Shown in pieces: positions 54,654-63,886 of a stretch of 64,000 nucleotides of DNA; the stretch's first letter is position 1, and the number at the start of each line of letters is the position of its first letter. Both the position numbers and the translations under genes were made by a program. A model generated the notes under the pieces. It had not been told where the DNA came from, ran no database searches, and saw only the letters and a list, made by a program, of their open reading frames with translations. The stretch comes from Polyangia bacterium (GTDB taxonomy: Bacteria > Myxococcota_A > Polyangia > Nannocystales > Nannocystaceae): positions 42,735-106,734 of the forward strand of contig JAUHWG010000033.1 in NCBI GenBank assembly GCA_030424595.1, in the 5' to 3' direction.

Positions 54654-57146
54654 ATGCGACCAGTCCGACGACAGCGAGTCGAGAACGCCCCCCTACGGGT
54701 CCCGCGGCGACCCTACGGCGGGCGCCTCGATCGACGTTGGGTCCTCCTCGTCCTCCTCGTGGCGGCGGGGGTCGGGGTCGGGGCGTGGCTTGTGTGGGGG
54801 CGAGGCGCGACCCCGGAGGAGCACCTGGCGACCGCTCGACAGCTCGCGCGGCGCGGCGGGCCGACCGATCTTCGCAACGCCGATCTCGAGGTCAGCGCGG
54901 CCTTGGCGGGGGGCCCCGATCGCGAGTGTCTCCACGCCGGTCAGGATCTCCTGCGGGCGCACCTCTGGGTCGAGTTCGGGCTCCTGCCTGAGGTCGCGAT
55001 CACGGAGGATGCCGAGGACGCTCGCGATCGTTGCCGTGACGCGCGGACGACCGACGGGCTCCTCGCCTTCGCCAACCGCGACCTCGACAACGCCCGTGTG
55101 GCGGCGGCGTCCGCCAGCGACGGCGCGGCCTCGCCGAGCATCGCCCCAGCCCACGCGGCCTGGCTCAAGGGGAAGATCGTCCTCGCGGAGGAGGACGCGG
55201 AGGAGGCCGAGGCGGGGCCGCTGGCGGAGGCGCTCGGCGCCCTCGAGGCGGCGCAGTCGACCGATCCGGACTTCGCCGCCTACCGCCGCCTCAGCGCGGA
55301 GCTCCTCTTCCGCCAGGGCGACGTCGAGGGGGCCCTGCGAGCGCTGGCGGAGGCCCGGGCCCGGACCCGGACCCACCTCGGCCTGGCGACCGACGAGGCG
55401 CTCTACCTCGCCTGTGCCCGGCGGGAGCTCTCATCGGTCGCGGATCTCTCCGACCAGCTCCTCGAGATCGACGCCGCGTCGATGGGCCCCTACGATCGGG
55501 GGAGAGCGGCGCTGGCGAGGGCGGTGGTCCACGTCCACAGCGGCGAGCCTGTCCAGGGCCTCGCTCGCCTCGACGAGGCCTGGATCCTCCTCGCGCCCTG
55601 GGATCGTCTCGCTCGCCTGCGGGCGCTGGGCCTCGCCCTGGAGGCCGGGGAGGGCGGGCGCGCGCGGGCCTGGATCGAGGAGGCGGAGCTCGATCCGGTG
55701 ACCGAGGAGATCTTCAGGGCCTGGGCGCTCCTCGTCGAGGGCTCGGCGATGGAGAGCCTCGCGCGCCTGGCTACGCTGCCGCAGGAGTCGCCGCGGGTCG
55801 CCTATCTCCAGGGACTCGCGCTGGTGGAGCAGCGTCGCCTGGAGGAGGCCGGGCCCTGGGTGGAGCGGGCGCGACGGCTCTACCCGGGGTGGGTCGAGCT
55901 CGAGGTCGCCTCGGCCCGGGTCGCGACCCAGCGCGGGGATCGTGACGCCGCCCTGCGTCGCCTCCAGGGGCTCGCCGAGGAGGAGAGCTACGCGCCGCGG
56001 GCGTGGACCGGGCTCGGCGAGGCCTACCTCGCCGCCTCGCGCGATCCCGGGGGCGAGTCGCTGCTGCCGAAGGCCCACAAGGCGCTCAAGCGGGCGGTCG
56101 AGCGGGAGCCGCGGCCGGCGGAGGCGATGCTCCGCCTCGCGGAGGTCTGGCAGCGCTGGCGTCGGACCGATCCAGAGGGGGAGAAGCGAGCGCTGGAGTG
56201 GCTCGAGAAGGCGGCTGCGGAGGCCCCGGAGGTCGCCCGCTACCGCCTGGAGCTCGGCCGCTACCTGGTCGACATCGGCGAGTTTCGCCGGGCAGAGGGG
56301 CTTTTGCGCGAGCTCGTCGACGCGCCCGGGATCGACGCTCAGCCGGCGCTCCTCCTCGCCCACCTGGGGGTCGCCCAGGCCCGTGATCGCGGCGCGGTGC
56401 CGGCCGACTTCGAGCGCTGGCTGGAGAGCGCCCGAGAGCTCGGCGCCGACGAGGACGCGCTCCTCCGCCTCGAGGCCCGGGCGGCGCTGGTCAGCGGCGG
56501 TCGCGGCAAGCTGGTCAAGCTCCGCCGTCAGCTCCAGGCCAAGCACGAGGCGCTCAGCGATGACGTCGAGCTCCGGGTCCTCTACGCCCGCACCCTGATG
56601 GCCCTGCGCGACGACGAGGAGGCGATGAAGATCGTCCGCCGGGGGATCTACAGCGAGGAGGACGGCGACGGTCGCCTCTTCCTCGCCCTCGCCGAGCTCG
56701 AGGCCCGCGAGGCCAAGCGCAAGCAGGGGGCGCTGCACGCCCGCGCGGCCTGGAACCGCCTCAAGGAGTCGGACCGGCCGACGGTGGAATTGCTCGCGGC
56801 TGCGGACCTCGGGACGCGGCTCTTCATCCGCGGCGAGAACGAGACCCAGGCCCGCGCGCTCGCCCGTGATCTCACCCGTCACCTGCCGCTCCACGGCGAC
56901 GCCTGGCGGATCCGGGCGCGGACCGAGCTCTCGCTCAACGAGGCGAGCGACGCGAAGCGGTCGATCGACAAGGCGACGAGCCTCGCCCCCGACAACGCCA
57001 GGGTCCACGCGATGCGCGGTCAGATCCTGCTCCGCTTCGGCGCGAGGAAGCGGGCGATCCCCGCCTTTGAGCGGGCCCTCGAGCTCGGCGCGGACCTGCC
57101 GGACGCCGAGCGCTGGCGCAAGCTCCTCCGGCAGAGCAAGCGTTGA
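54654..57146 (+). CDS. Membrane-anchored TPR-repeat protein
   Basis: An 830-residue protein from ATG 54654, preferred over an open frame that begins 216 bases earlier and is just GC-rich filler. One hydrophobic helix near the N-terminus (WVLLVLLVAAGVGVGAWLVWG) anchors it. The rest is tandem TPR-like helices to the end, for example YLQGLALVEQRRLEEAGPWVERARRLYP and MRGQILLRFGARKRAIPAFERALELG. It should act outside the cytosol as a protein-interaction scaffold. It is 241 bp upstream of the second TPR kinase gene, on the same strand. Confidence 0.85.
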   Translation: MRPVRRQRVENAPLRVPRRPYGGRLDRRWVLLVLLVAAGVGVGAWLVWGRGATPEEHLATARQLARRGGPTDLRNADLEVSAALAGGPDRECLHAGQDLLRAHLWVEFGLLPEVAITEDAEDARDRCRDARTTDGLLAFANRDLDNARVAAASASDGAASPSIAPAHAAWLKGKIVLAEEDAEEAEAGPLAEALGALEAAQSTDPDFAAYRRLSAELLFRQGDVEGALRALAEARARTRTHLGLATDEALYLACARRELSSVADLSDQLLEIDAASMGPYDRGRAALARAVVHVHSGEPVQGLARLDEAWILLAPWDRLARLRALGLALEAGEGGRARAWIEEAELDPVTEEIFRAWALLVEGSAMESLARLATLPQESPRVAYLQGLALVEQRRLEEAGPWVERARRLYPGWVELEVASARVATQRGDRDAALRRLQGLAEEESYAPRAWTGLGEAYLAASRDPGGESLLPKAHKALKRAVEREPRPAEAMLRLAEVWQRWRRTDPEGEKRALEWLEKAAAEAPEVARYRLELGRYLVDIGEFRRAEGLLRELVDAPGIDAQPALLLAHLGVAQARDRGAVPADFERWLESARELGADEDALLRLEARAALVSGGRGKLVKLRRQLQAKHEALSDDVELRVLYARTLMALRDDEEAMKIVRRGIYSEEDGDGRLFLALAELEAREAKRKQGALHARAAWNRLKESDRPTVELLAAADLGTRLFIRGENETQARALARDLTRHLPLHGDAWRIRARTELSLNEASDAKRSIDKATSLAPDNARVHAMRGQILLRFGARKRAIPAFERALELGADLPDAERWRKLLRQSKR

Positions 57147-57387
57147 ACGATCGACCGCGGAGGCTTTCACCGCCGCCGTCCTCGCTTCGGGCGCTCGCGG
57201 AGGCCTGCGCTCCGCCCCTCCGCCGTCGATCGCGAGCAGGGGTCAAGGCGCGGCGGGGCACCGTTCAACGGCCCTCGCGCGCTCGCAGAAGGGAAGGGGC
57301 TGCTCCGGGGCTCCGGAGAAGACGAGGACCGAGCGTGGCCTTGCCCCTTGCCAGGGCCCGGTGAAGGCGCTTCCATAGAGGCGGCGG

Positions 57388-60237
57388 ATGGACATCGAAG
57401 AGCCTAGGCGCAGCGAGGCGGTCGGTGATGTCGCGCGCACAGAGCTCGACGTCGGCGCGCGCGCGGAGTTCGAGGCGAGCGCGGGAGGCCGCCTCGAGCT
57501 CGCGGGTGCCGATCGGGAGCGCCTGCGCGGGGTCACGATCGGTCGCTACGTGCTCCTGACCGAGCTCGGTGAGGGCGGCATGGGCGTGGTCTGGGCCGCG
57601 TACGATCCGGAGCTCGATCGCCGCCTCGCGCTCAAGGTGCTGCGGCGGGCGGGGGACTCCGATCGCCTCCTGCGGGAGGCCCAAGCGCTGGCCCGCCTCT
57701 CCCACCCCAACGTCGTCGCGATCCACGACGTCGGCGAGGACGGGGGCGAGGTGTGGTTGGCGATGGAGCTGGTCGAGGGGCGGACGCTCGCGGCCTGGTG
57801 CGAGGCCGACAGGGCCCGGTCGTGGAGAGAGGTGCTCGCGGTGGTCCTCCCGGCGGGGCACGGGGTCGCCGCGGCCCATCGCGCCGGGCTGATCCATCGC
57901 GATCTGAAGCCCGACAACGTGATGGTCGGCGAGGACGGGCGGGCCCGGGTGATGGACTTCGGCCTCGCCCGCGCGGGCGAGCTGGTCGAGGTGGGGCCAG
58001 CGCCGTCGGGGGATCCGCTGGCGATGACCGACAGCTCGTTGCTGACGTCGTCGGTCACCCGCGCCGGGGCGATCGTCGGCACCCCGCTCTACATGGCCCC
58101 CGAACAATTCGCGGGCGCCGTCGATGAGCGCTCCGATCTCTTCGCCTTCTGCGTGGTTCTCTGGGAGGCCCTCTACGGGGCTCGCCCCTTCGCCGCCGAG
58201 AACCTGGTGGGGATGGTCTACGCGATCACCCAGGGGAACGTGCAGGAGGGGCCGCGCGGGCGCTCGGTCCCGCGGTGGCTGCGGCGGGTGCTCCTGCGCG
58301 GCTTGGAGGGGTCCCCTGAGGCGCGCTGGCAGACGATGGAGGAGCTCCTCGCGGCGATCGAGGGCGGGCTCGCCCGCGAGCGGTGGCGGCGTTTGGCGAT
58401 CGTCCTCGCGCTCGTCGGGGTGGTCGCGCTCGGCGTCGTCGCCTGGGGACTGATCGAGGATCGACGTCTGCGGTCGGCCTGCGCCGCGGAGGCGGCCTCG
58501 ATCGAGGAACTCTGGCCGGGTCAGGCGCCGGAGGCCCTCGCGGCGATCCATGCGGCTGGGATCGGCAACGCCGACGAGACCGCCGCCAAGCTCGGTCCGG
58601 TGCTCGACAGGTGGGCCGAGGGCTGGGCAGAGTCCCGCGAAGCGAGCTGTCTGGGCGAGGTCGGCGAGGGAGGGGAGCGTGGGCCCGAGCTCACGAGGCG
58701 GGCGCTCGACTGCTCTGATCTTCAGCGCAGCGAGCTGGAGGGGCTCCTAGAGGTGCTCGGCGGCGGCGAGGAGGGGGTCGCGCTGAGAACGGTCGAGGCG
58801 GCCCTCGCCCTCTCGGAGCCCTCCGAGTGCCTCGACCTCGCGTATCTGCGGGAGCTCACGCGCCCGGATCCTGAGCGACGAGACGCGGTCAACGGGGTGC
58901 TCGGGCGGCTGCGGCGGGCGAAGACGATGCTCAGGCTCGCGAAACATGCGGACGCGGAGGCGCTCGCGGAGGCGGCCAAGGTGGAGGCCGAAGGGCTGGG
59001 GTGGCCGCCCTTGCTCGCCACCGCCGAGGTGACGTTCGGCCAGACGCTCCTGCGCGGGGGTCGCTACGCGGAGGCCGAGGAGCAGCTTCGACGAGGTCTC
59101 GGCGACGCGCTCGCGGTCGGCGACGAACGCCTGGCGATCATGGCGATCTATCACCTGGGCTACGTCGCCCACGAGCAGAAGAAGGCGGAGCTGGGGCTTG
59201 TCTGGCTGGACACCGCCGACGGGCTCCTGCGCCGCCTCGGCGCCGAGCGAGGCCTCCTCGGGACCCGAATCCTCGGGATCCGAGCGGTCCTCTACATCGA
59301 CACGGGCGAGCTCGCGAAGTCCAGCGCGATCTACGACGAGCTGCTGCCGCTGGTCGACGAGCTCCTCGGCGACGAGTCGTGGACGGCGATGGCCCACCTC
59401 AACAACGCGGCGCTCCTCCGCGTCGACCTGGGCGACGCCATCGGCGCGCGGGAGATGCACCTGAGGGTCCAGCGCAAGCGCGAGGCGATCCTGGGCCCGA
59501 ATCATCCGCTGGTCGCGGGCTCCCTCCTAAACCGCGGCTTGACCCACATGCGGGCGGACGAGTTCGACCTCGCGCGGCCGCTCTTCGAGCAGGCGCTGGC
59601 GATCGACGAGCGGGTCTACGGGGCCGACAACCCGCACGTCGCGCGGACGCTCAACGTCCTCTCTGTCACCCTCTCCGAGCTCGGTCAGTTCGAGGAGGCG
59701 ACGCGCTTGGGGGAGCGGGTCTTGGCGCTCCGCGAGGCGACCTTCGGCGCCGACCACCTCGAGTACGCGAGCGCCCTCAACAACCACGGGGTGTCCCTCG
59801 CCGAGCAGGGGAGGTTCGATGAGGCGCGGGCGCTCCACCAGCGGGCGCTCGAGATCCGCCAGGCGCACTTCGGCGACGAGGGCAACGAGGTCGCACGCTC
59901 GCACACCAACCTCGGCGAGCTGGCGATCGAGGTCGGGGACGTCGCGGCCGCGATCGAGCACCTCGAGCGGGCGGTCGAGCTCCGTGAGGCGATCGAGGTC
60001 TCGCCGGTAAGCCTCGCCTACTCCCGCTTCGCCTTGGCGAGGGCCGTCGCGACGCTCGATCCGGCGCGGGCGGAGGAGCTCGCGACGCTCGCGCTTGGGG
60101 GCTACGCGGCGGCCGAACACAAGCGGGTCGCGGAGGTCCAGGCGTGGATCGACGCGCACGCAGCGGACGGTCGGCGGACGAAGCGGTCGAAGCGGTCGAC
60201 GCGGACGAAGCGGACGAAGAACAAGAAGAACAAGTAG
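57388..60237 (+). CDS. Hanks-type Ser/Thr protein kinase with C-terminal TPR repeats
   Basis: A 949-residue kinase paralogous to that at 45.9-48.9 kb. The catalytic domain has GEGGMGVVWAAYD, Lys83, HRDLKPDN with Asp172, DFG with Asp190, and GTPLYMAPEQ. A membrane helix follows at about 330-352. The C-terminal half, about residues 500-900, has clear TPRs (ASALNNHGVSLAEQGRFDEARALHQRALEIR). The final 18 residues are nearly all Lys, Arg, Thr and Ser, an odd basic tail. The start ATG has GAGG a few bases upstream. It is convergent with queC. Confidence 0.93.
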   Translation: MDIEEPRRSEAVGDVARTELDVGARAEFEASAGGRLELAGADRERLRGVTIGRYVLLTELGEGGMGVVWAAYDPELDRRLALKVLRRAGDSDRLLREAQALARLSHPNVVAIHDVGEDGGEVWLAMELVEGRTLAAWCEADRARSWREVLAVVLPAGHGVAAAHRAGLIHRDLKPDNVMVGEDGRARVMDFGLARAGELVEVGPAPSGDPLAMTDSSLLTSSVTRAGAIVGTPLYMAPEQFAGAVDERSDLFAFCVVLWEALYGARPFAAENLVGMVYAITQGNVQEGPRGRSVPRWLRRVLLRGLEGSPEARWQTMEELLAAIEGGLARERWRRLAIVLALVGVVALGVVAWGLIEDRRLRSACAAEAASIEELWPGQAPEALAAIHAAGIGNADETAAKLGPVLDRWAEGWAESREASCLGEVGEGGERGPELTRRALDCSDLQRSELEGLLEVLGGGEEGVALRTVEAALALSEPSECLDLAYLRELTRPDPERRDAVNGVLGRLRRAKTMLRLAKHADAEALAEAAKVEAEGLGWPPLLATAEVTFGQTLLRGGRYAEAEEQLRRGLGDALAVGDERLAIMAIYHLGYVAHEQKKAELGLVWLDTADGLLRRLGAERGLLGTRILGIRAVLYIDTGELAKSSAIYDELLPLVDELLGDESWTAMAHLNNAALLRVDLGDAIGAREMHLRVQRKREAILGPNHPLVAGSLLNRGLTHMRADEFDLARPLFEQALAIDERVYGADNPHVARTLNVLSVTLSELGQFEEATRLGERVLALREATFGADHLEYASALNNHGVSLAEQGRFDEARALHQRALEIRQAHFGDEGNEVARSHTNLGELAIEVGDVAAAIEHLERAVELREAIEVSPVSLAYSRFALARAVATLDPARAEELATLALGGYAAAEHKRVAEVQAWIDAHAADGRRTKRSKRSTRTKRTKNKKNK

Positions 60238-60244
60238 AACAAGA

Positions 60245-60274
60245 CCTCGGGCCCGGCGCTTGCGGGCCGCGAGG
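60245..60274. terminator. Terminator-like hairpin between kinase and queC
   Basis: CCTCG-GGCCCG pairs with CGGGCC-G-CGAGG (one bulged G) around a 7-base loop. It lies between convergent genes. Confidence 0.55.
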
Positions 60275-60282
60275 ATCCTGGC

Positions 60283-60993
60283 TCAGGCGTAGAGGGTCGG
60301 GTCGTCGACGCCGGCGCCGACGAAGCCCTGGCGGCGGAGCTGGCAGCTGTCGCAGGCGCCGCAGGCGAGCGCCCGCTCGCCGTCCGAGAGGGGCGCGTAG
60401 CAGGAGACGGTGTCCCCGTAGTCGACCCCGAGGCGGATCCCCGCGGCGATGATCTCCGCCTTGCGCAGCTCGGAGAGCGGCGTCCGCAGGCGGAAGGGAT
60501 CCCCCTCGGCGCCGGCCTTGGTCGCTTGGTTGGCCATCGCCTCGAAGGCGGCGATGAACTCCGGGCGGCAGTCGGGGTAGCCCGAGTAGTCGAGGGCGTT
60601 GACGCCGATCCAGAGGTCGCGAGCGCCGATCGCCTCGGCCCAGGCGAGGGCGTAGCTGAGGAAGAGGGCGTTGCGGGCGGGCACGTAGGTGATCGGGATC
60701 GACGAGGGATCGCCCGTCGATCGTCCCTTGGGCACCTCGTGCTTCGAGCCCGCGACGAGGGCGGTGGCCGAGGCGACGAGGCGGCCCATATGCCGGAGGT
60801 CGACGACCTCGTGGGCGCGGACGCCGAAGCGCTCAGCCTGCCGCGCCGCGCACTCGAGCTCGACCGCGTGGCGCTGGCCGTAGGAGAAGGAGAGGGCGTA
60901 GACCGGCGCCTCGGCGGCCGCGATCGCCAGGACCGTGGTCGAGTCGAGGCCACCGCTCAGGAGAACGACGGAGGGTCTAGGGGCTGTGCTCAT
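60283..60993 (-). CDS. queC: 7-cyano-7-deazaguanine synthase QueC
   Basis: A 236-residue ATP-dependent enzyme converting carboxy-deazaguanine to preQ0 on the path to queuosine in tRNA. The PP-loop SGGLDSTT is at the N-terminus. The C-terminal zinc site has four cysteines in CYAPLSDGERALACGACDSC. The family segment YVPARNALFLSYALAWAE is also present. ATG 60993 has AAGGTG just upstream; a GTG at 60999 is an alternative. No other queuosine genes are adjacent. Confidence 0.95.
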   Translation of the reverse strand: MSTAPRPSVVLLSGGLDSTTVLAIAAAEAPVYALSFSYGQRHAVELECAARQAERFGVRAHEVVDLRHMGRLVASATALVAGSKHEVPKGRSTGDPSSIPITYVPARNALFLSYALAWAEAIGARDLWIGVNALDYSGYPDCRPEFIAAFEAMANQATKAGAEGDPFRLRTPLSELRKAEIIAAGIRLGVDYGDTVSCYAPLSDGERALACGACDSCQLRRQGFVGAGVDDPTLYA

Positions 60994-61181
60994 GCCCACC
61001 TTGGGTCGGATCGAAGGGGAGAGGTCGAGGCTGGGCGAGAGGATCGGCGCCAGGCTGGGAGACCGCGGAGGAGGCCCGCAGCAACGGCCGGTCCGGCTGA
61101 CGATGCGTCGCTGCGCCAGGCCTCTCCGTTCGCGCTCGGCGGCGGCCGGTGGGACCTGTGGCCGAGCGCGCGGCGGTCGGC

Positions 61182-62093
61182 TTAGACCGCCTCGTAGGTC
61201 GCGTCGATGGTGACCTGGGTCTCGCCGCCGCCCTGGGAGCCGGCCGAGAAGGCGCTGGTCTGCTCGACGTGGAGGCTGACGGGGATCTGGTCGTCGAGGT
61301 TGAAGACCATCCGCACCTCGGCGACCTGGTCGATGCTCAGGAGACCGCCGCCCTGGGGCAGCTCGATCGCGCCGCTGCCCTCGGTCTCGATCGTGACCTC
61401 GGCGAGGCGCTTGCCCGACGAGTCGTCGATCTTGACCAGCGTGTACTTCGACTCCTCGTCGATCGGGATCTTGAGGCCGCCGAGATCCTGCTCGTCCTCC
61501 TTCTCGACGGTGATCGACTCGCCGAGCTTGAGGCCCATCTCGGGGAGCTCGGGGAGGCCGAGGAATTCGCCGACGCTCTCGGTCATCCCGCCGCCCTGCT
61601 CGCCCTCGGGCTTCTTGTTCTCGGGGAGGGCCTTGGTCGCCGCTTCGTCGGCCTCACCGCGCATGTCGATGATCCGGGCGCCGCTCGCCTTGAGCAGGGA
61701 CTCCTTGGGATCCTTGGGCTCCTCGCCCTCCTTGGGCTTGGGCTCGAAGGCGCCGCCGAAGGAGACCTCGCGGACCTCGTCGATCTTGAAGGCGACCTTG
61801 AGGGCGTCGGCGCCGGAGTCGGTGACGTCGAGGGTGCCGGTGACGTCGATCGCCATGCTCCCGCTCTGCGGCCCGGAGAGGGTCAGGGAGAGCTTGCCGG
61901 ACTCCTTGAGCTTGGTCGCGCCGGGCTTGTAGCGGAGGCTGATCCCGTCGGCGGCGGGGGTCGAGCTGTCACCCTGGGCGCCGCCTGGCGCGTCACCATC
62001 CGCGGTCTCGGCCTTTTTGCAGCTTGGCGCTGCGACGGCGAGGGAGATGAGGGCAAAGGCGGGCAGAAGACGCGATGCGAGGCGCTTGAGCAT
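61182..62093 (-). CDS. Predicted lipoprotein, function unknown
   Basis: A 303-residue exported protein. The signal peptide ends near AAPSCKK, a weak lipobox at about residues 22-25. The mature part is beta-rich with repeated two-strand segments (LSLTLSGPQSGSMAIDVTGTLDV, AEVTIETEGSGAIELPQGGGLLSI) and a central Pro/Glu/Lys-rich stretch. No domain is recognised with confidence; its shape recalls periplasmic ligand- or lipid-binding lipoproteins. The gap to queC is 188 bp on the same strand. Confidence 0.75.
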   Translation of the reverse strand: MLKRLASRLLPAFALISLAVAAPSCKKAETADGDAPGGAQGDSSTPAADGISLRYKPGATKLKESGKLSLTLSGPQSGSMAIDVTGTLDVTDSGADALKVAFKIDEVREVSFGGAFEPKPKEGEEPKDPKESLLKASGARIIDMRGEADEAATKALPENKKPEGEQGGGMTESVGEFLGLPELPEMGLKLGESITVEKEDEQDLGGLKIPIDEESKYTLVKIDDSSGKRLAEVTIETEGSGAIELPQGGGLLSIDQVAEVRMVFNLDDQIPVSLHVEQTSAFSAGSQGGGETQVTIDATYEAV

Positions 62094-62168
62094 GACGGCG
62101 GAACGCTAACCGCGCGGAACGGCCGGCGCAAGCGGATCGCGCGGGACTCTGCTACAACCCGCCGGGTC

Positions 62169-63086
62169 ATGGTGCTCGACTTCCTTCGCGGACTCTTCGG
62201 TCGGAAACATCGGCTGCCGATCGATCGTGTGACCCGGGCCCCCCGGGCGGCCAAGAAAGAGGCGCAGGCCCATATCGACGGCATGCAGGCCGCCTTGGAC
62301 CAGCTCGGCGCCCTCGACGGGATCGCCGACATCGGCACCGCCAAACGCCTGCCCAAGGGAACGGAGGGGCTCTGGCGTGAGTTTCTCGGCCACTACGACG
62401 AGTACCTGAAGATCGCCTCGACCCACCTCAAGCTGGACGAGGCTGTCCGCCCAGGGACGCCGGAGGGGCGCCGGAGCTGCTACGTGGCGCCCTTTGGCGT
62501 CACCGGTCTCGAGAGCCTGGTGATCTTTCGCACCGTCCGCCTCTGGCGCGACTTCCCGGACATCGCCCAACGCCTCGCCAAGGCCGGTGAGCAGCTCTTC
62601 AAGGACATTCAGGGGCACCACGCGGGGGCCGATCCCGAGAAGATCAGGATGACCGGCCCGGCGGTGATGCAGGGCCGCCTGCAAAACGCCCGTCGTCTGG
62701 TCCCCTGCCCGCTCCTCGACGAGGAGCGCGGCCGCTGTCGGGTCTGGGAGATCCGCCCGCTGGTCTGTCGCGGCCACTTTGTCACCGGCGATCCCGAGCG
62801 CTCCGATCCGACCCGCGAGGACTACGTCGATCTGCCGGCGAAGAACCTCCGCCTGCCGATCCATCAGCAGGTCGCCCACGTCCAGCTCGAGAAGCGGCTA
62901 GGCCTGGAGCTGACGCCCTTCCTCTACGCGAACATCCTGGTGCTGCTGCAGCTCGTCGAGGGGCAGATGCTCCCCGAGATCGGCGAGCCGCCGACGCGGA
63001 TCGGCCCCGACGGGATCGCGGTGCGCAAGGCGAACCGCAACAAGGGCTCGGCGAAGAAGCACAAGGGCAAGGGCCGCCGCCGCTAG
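62169..63086 (+). CDS. YkgJ-type Cys-cluster protein
   Basis: A 305-residue cytosolic protein from ATG 62169. Four cysteines in the YkgJ pattern lie mid-protein: SCYVAP, PCPLLD, RCRVWE and VCRGHF. These bind zinc or an iron cluster in this family of unknown function. The C-terminal tail is basic (KKHKGKGRRR). The open frame extending some 1 kb upstream is not used; the divergent lipoprotein gene lies there. Convergent with the thioesterase. Confidence 0.82.
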   Translation: MVLDFLRGLFGRKHRLPIDRVTRAPRAAKKEAQAHIDGMQAALDQLGALDGIADIGTAKRLPKGTEGLWREFLGHYDEYLKIASTHLKLDEAVRPGTPEGRRSCYVAPFGVTGLESLVIFRTVRLWRDFPDIAQRLAKAGEQLFKDIQGHHAGADPEKIRMTGPAVMQGRLQNARRLVPCPLLDEERGRCRVWEIRPLVCRGHFVTGDPERSDPTREDYVDLPAKNLRLPIHQQVAHVQLEKRLGLELTPFLYANILVLLQLVEGQMLPEIGEPPTRIGPDGIAVRKANRNKGSAKKHKGKGRRR

Positions 63087-63091
63087 GCGGG

Positions 63092-63110
63092 GAGCGCCCT
63101 GTCGGCGCTC
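63092..63110 (+). terminator. Terminator-like hairpin after the YkgJ-type gene
   Basis: GAGCGCC (63092-63098) pairs perfectly with GGCGCTC (63104-63110) around CTGTC, just after the stop codon. Only a short TCTC run is nearby. Confidence 0.5.
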
Positions 63111-63155
63111 TCACGGCTACCGATCGGTCTCTCAACGATCAACATACCCACGACC

Positions 63156-63255
63156 CGCGCGAACACCCGGCGCGAACACCCGGCGCGAACACCCGGCGCG
63201 AACGCGCGAACCCGGCGCGAACGCTGGCCGCGAACACTGGCCGCGAACACTGGCT
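63156..63255. repeat. Imperfect ~13-bp tandem repeats (GCGCGAACACCCG)
   Basis: Several copies of GCGCGAACACCCG, then degenerate variants (GCGAACGC, CCGCGAACACTGG), lie in the gap between two convergent genes. No gene is seen in 63087-63370. Confidence 0.7.
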
Positions 63256-63370
63256 GCGTTGTGCTGAGGAGGCTCAGCCCTGGTGACCCTGCCTGCGGGA
63301 GCGATTGTGCGCAGGTCGGACTCGGGAGGCTCGGGAGACTTGGGAGACGCGGGAGAACGGGCTCCCAGCC

Positions 63371-63823
63371 TCAGACCGTGAGGCGAGCGAGGGCGGTCCG
63401 GAGAGGCTCGGGGATCGGGGTCGGGCGGCGACTGTGACGATCGACGAAGACGTGGACGAAGTGGCCGGCGGCGGCGGCCTCCGGCTCGGGGGCGGAGGTC
63501 TCGGGATCCTCACGGAAGACGCCGATCCCGTAGGTGACGGAGCTCGTCCCGAGGCGGTCGACCCTGAGGCCGATCCGCAAGGCGTCGGGGTAGGCGAGGG
63601 GCTTAAAATAGTTGCACTTGGACTCGACGACGAGGCCGATGACGGGGCTCGTGTGGATGTCGAGGCCGCCCTCGTCGATGAGGTAGCGGTTGGCGGCGGT
63701 GTCGAAATAGGCGTAGTAGGCAACGTTGTTGATGTGTCCGTAGACGTCGTTGTCCATCCAGCGGGTGGTCAGGTGGACGAAGGTGCGGTAGCGGTCGACG
63801 GGCTCGGGCTGGGGGGCGGGCAC
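63371..63823 (-). CDS. Acyl-CoA thioesterase (4HBT/YbgC-FadM type)
   Basis: A 150-residue hot-dog-fold thioesterase. The active-site segment TTRWMDNDVYGHINNVAYYAYFD (catalytic Asp in the DND element, then His) is typical of the 4HBT family. FVHVFVDRHSRRPTPIP is the usual C-terminal strand. It hydrolyses acyl-CoA, with chain length unknown. It starts at a GTG. Confidence 0.92.
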   Translation of the reverse strand: MPAPQPEPVDRYRTFVHLTTRWMDNDVYGHINNVAYYAYFDTAANRYLIDEGGLDIHTSPVIGLVVESKCNYFKPLAYPDALRIGLRVDRLGTSSVTYGIGVFREDPETSAPEPEAAAAGHFVHVFVDRHSRRPTPIPEPLRTALARLTV

Positions 63824-63886
63824 GGTCCGCTTGTACCAGCGGCGGCGGGGCGGTCACAAACGTGGGTTGGCTGGTTGTGGGGAGGT

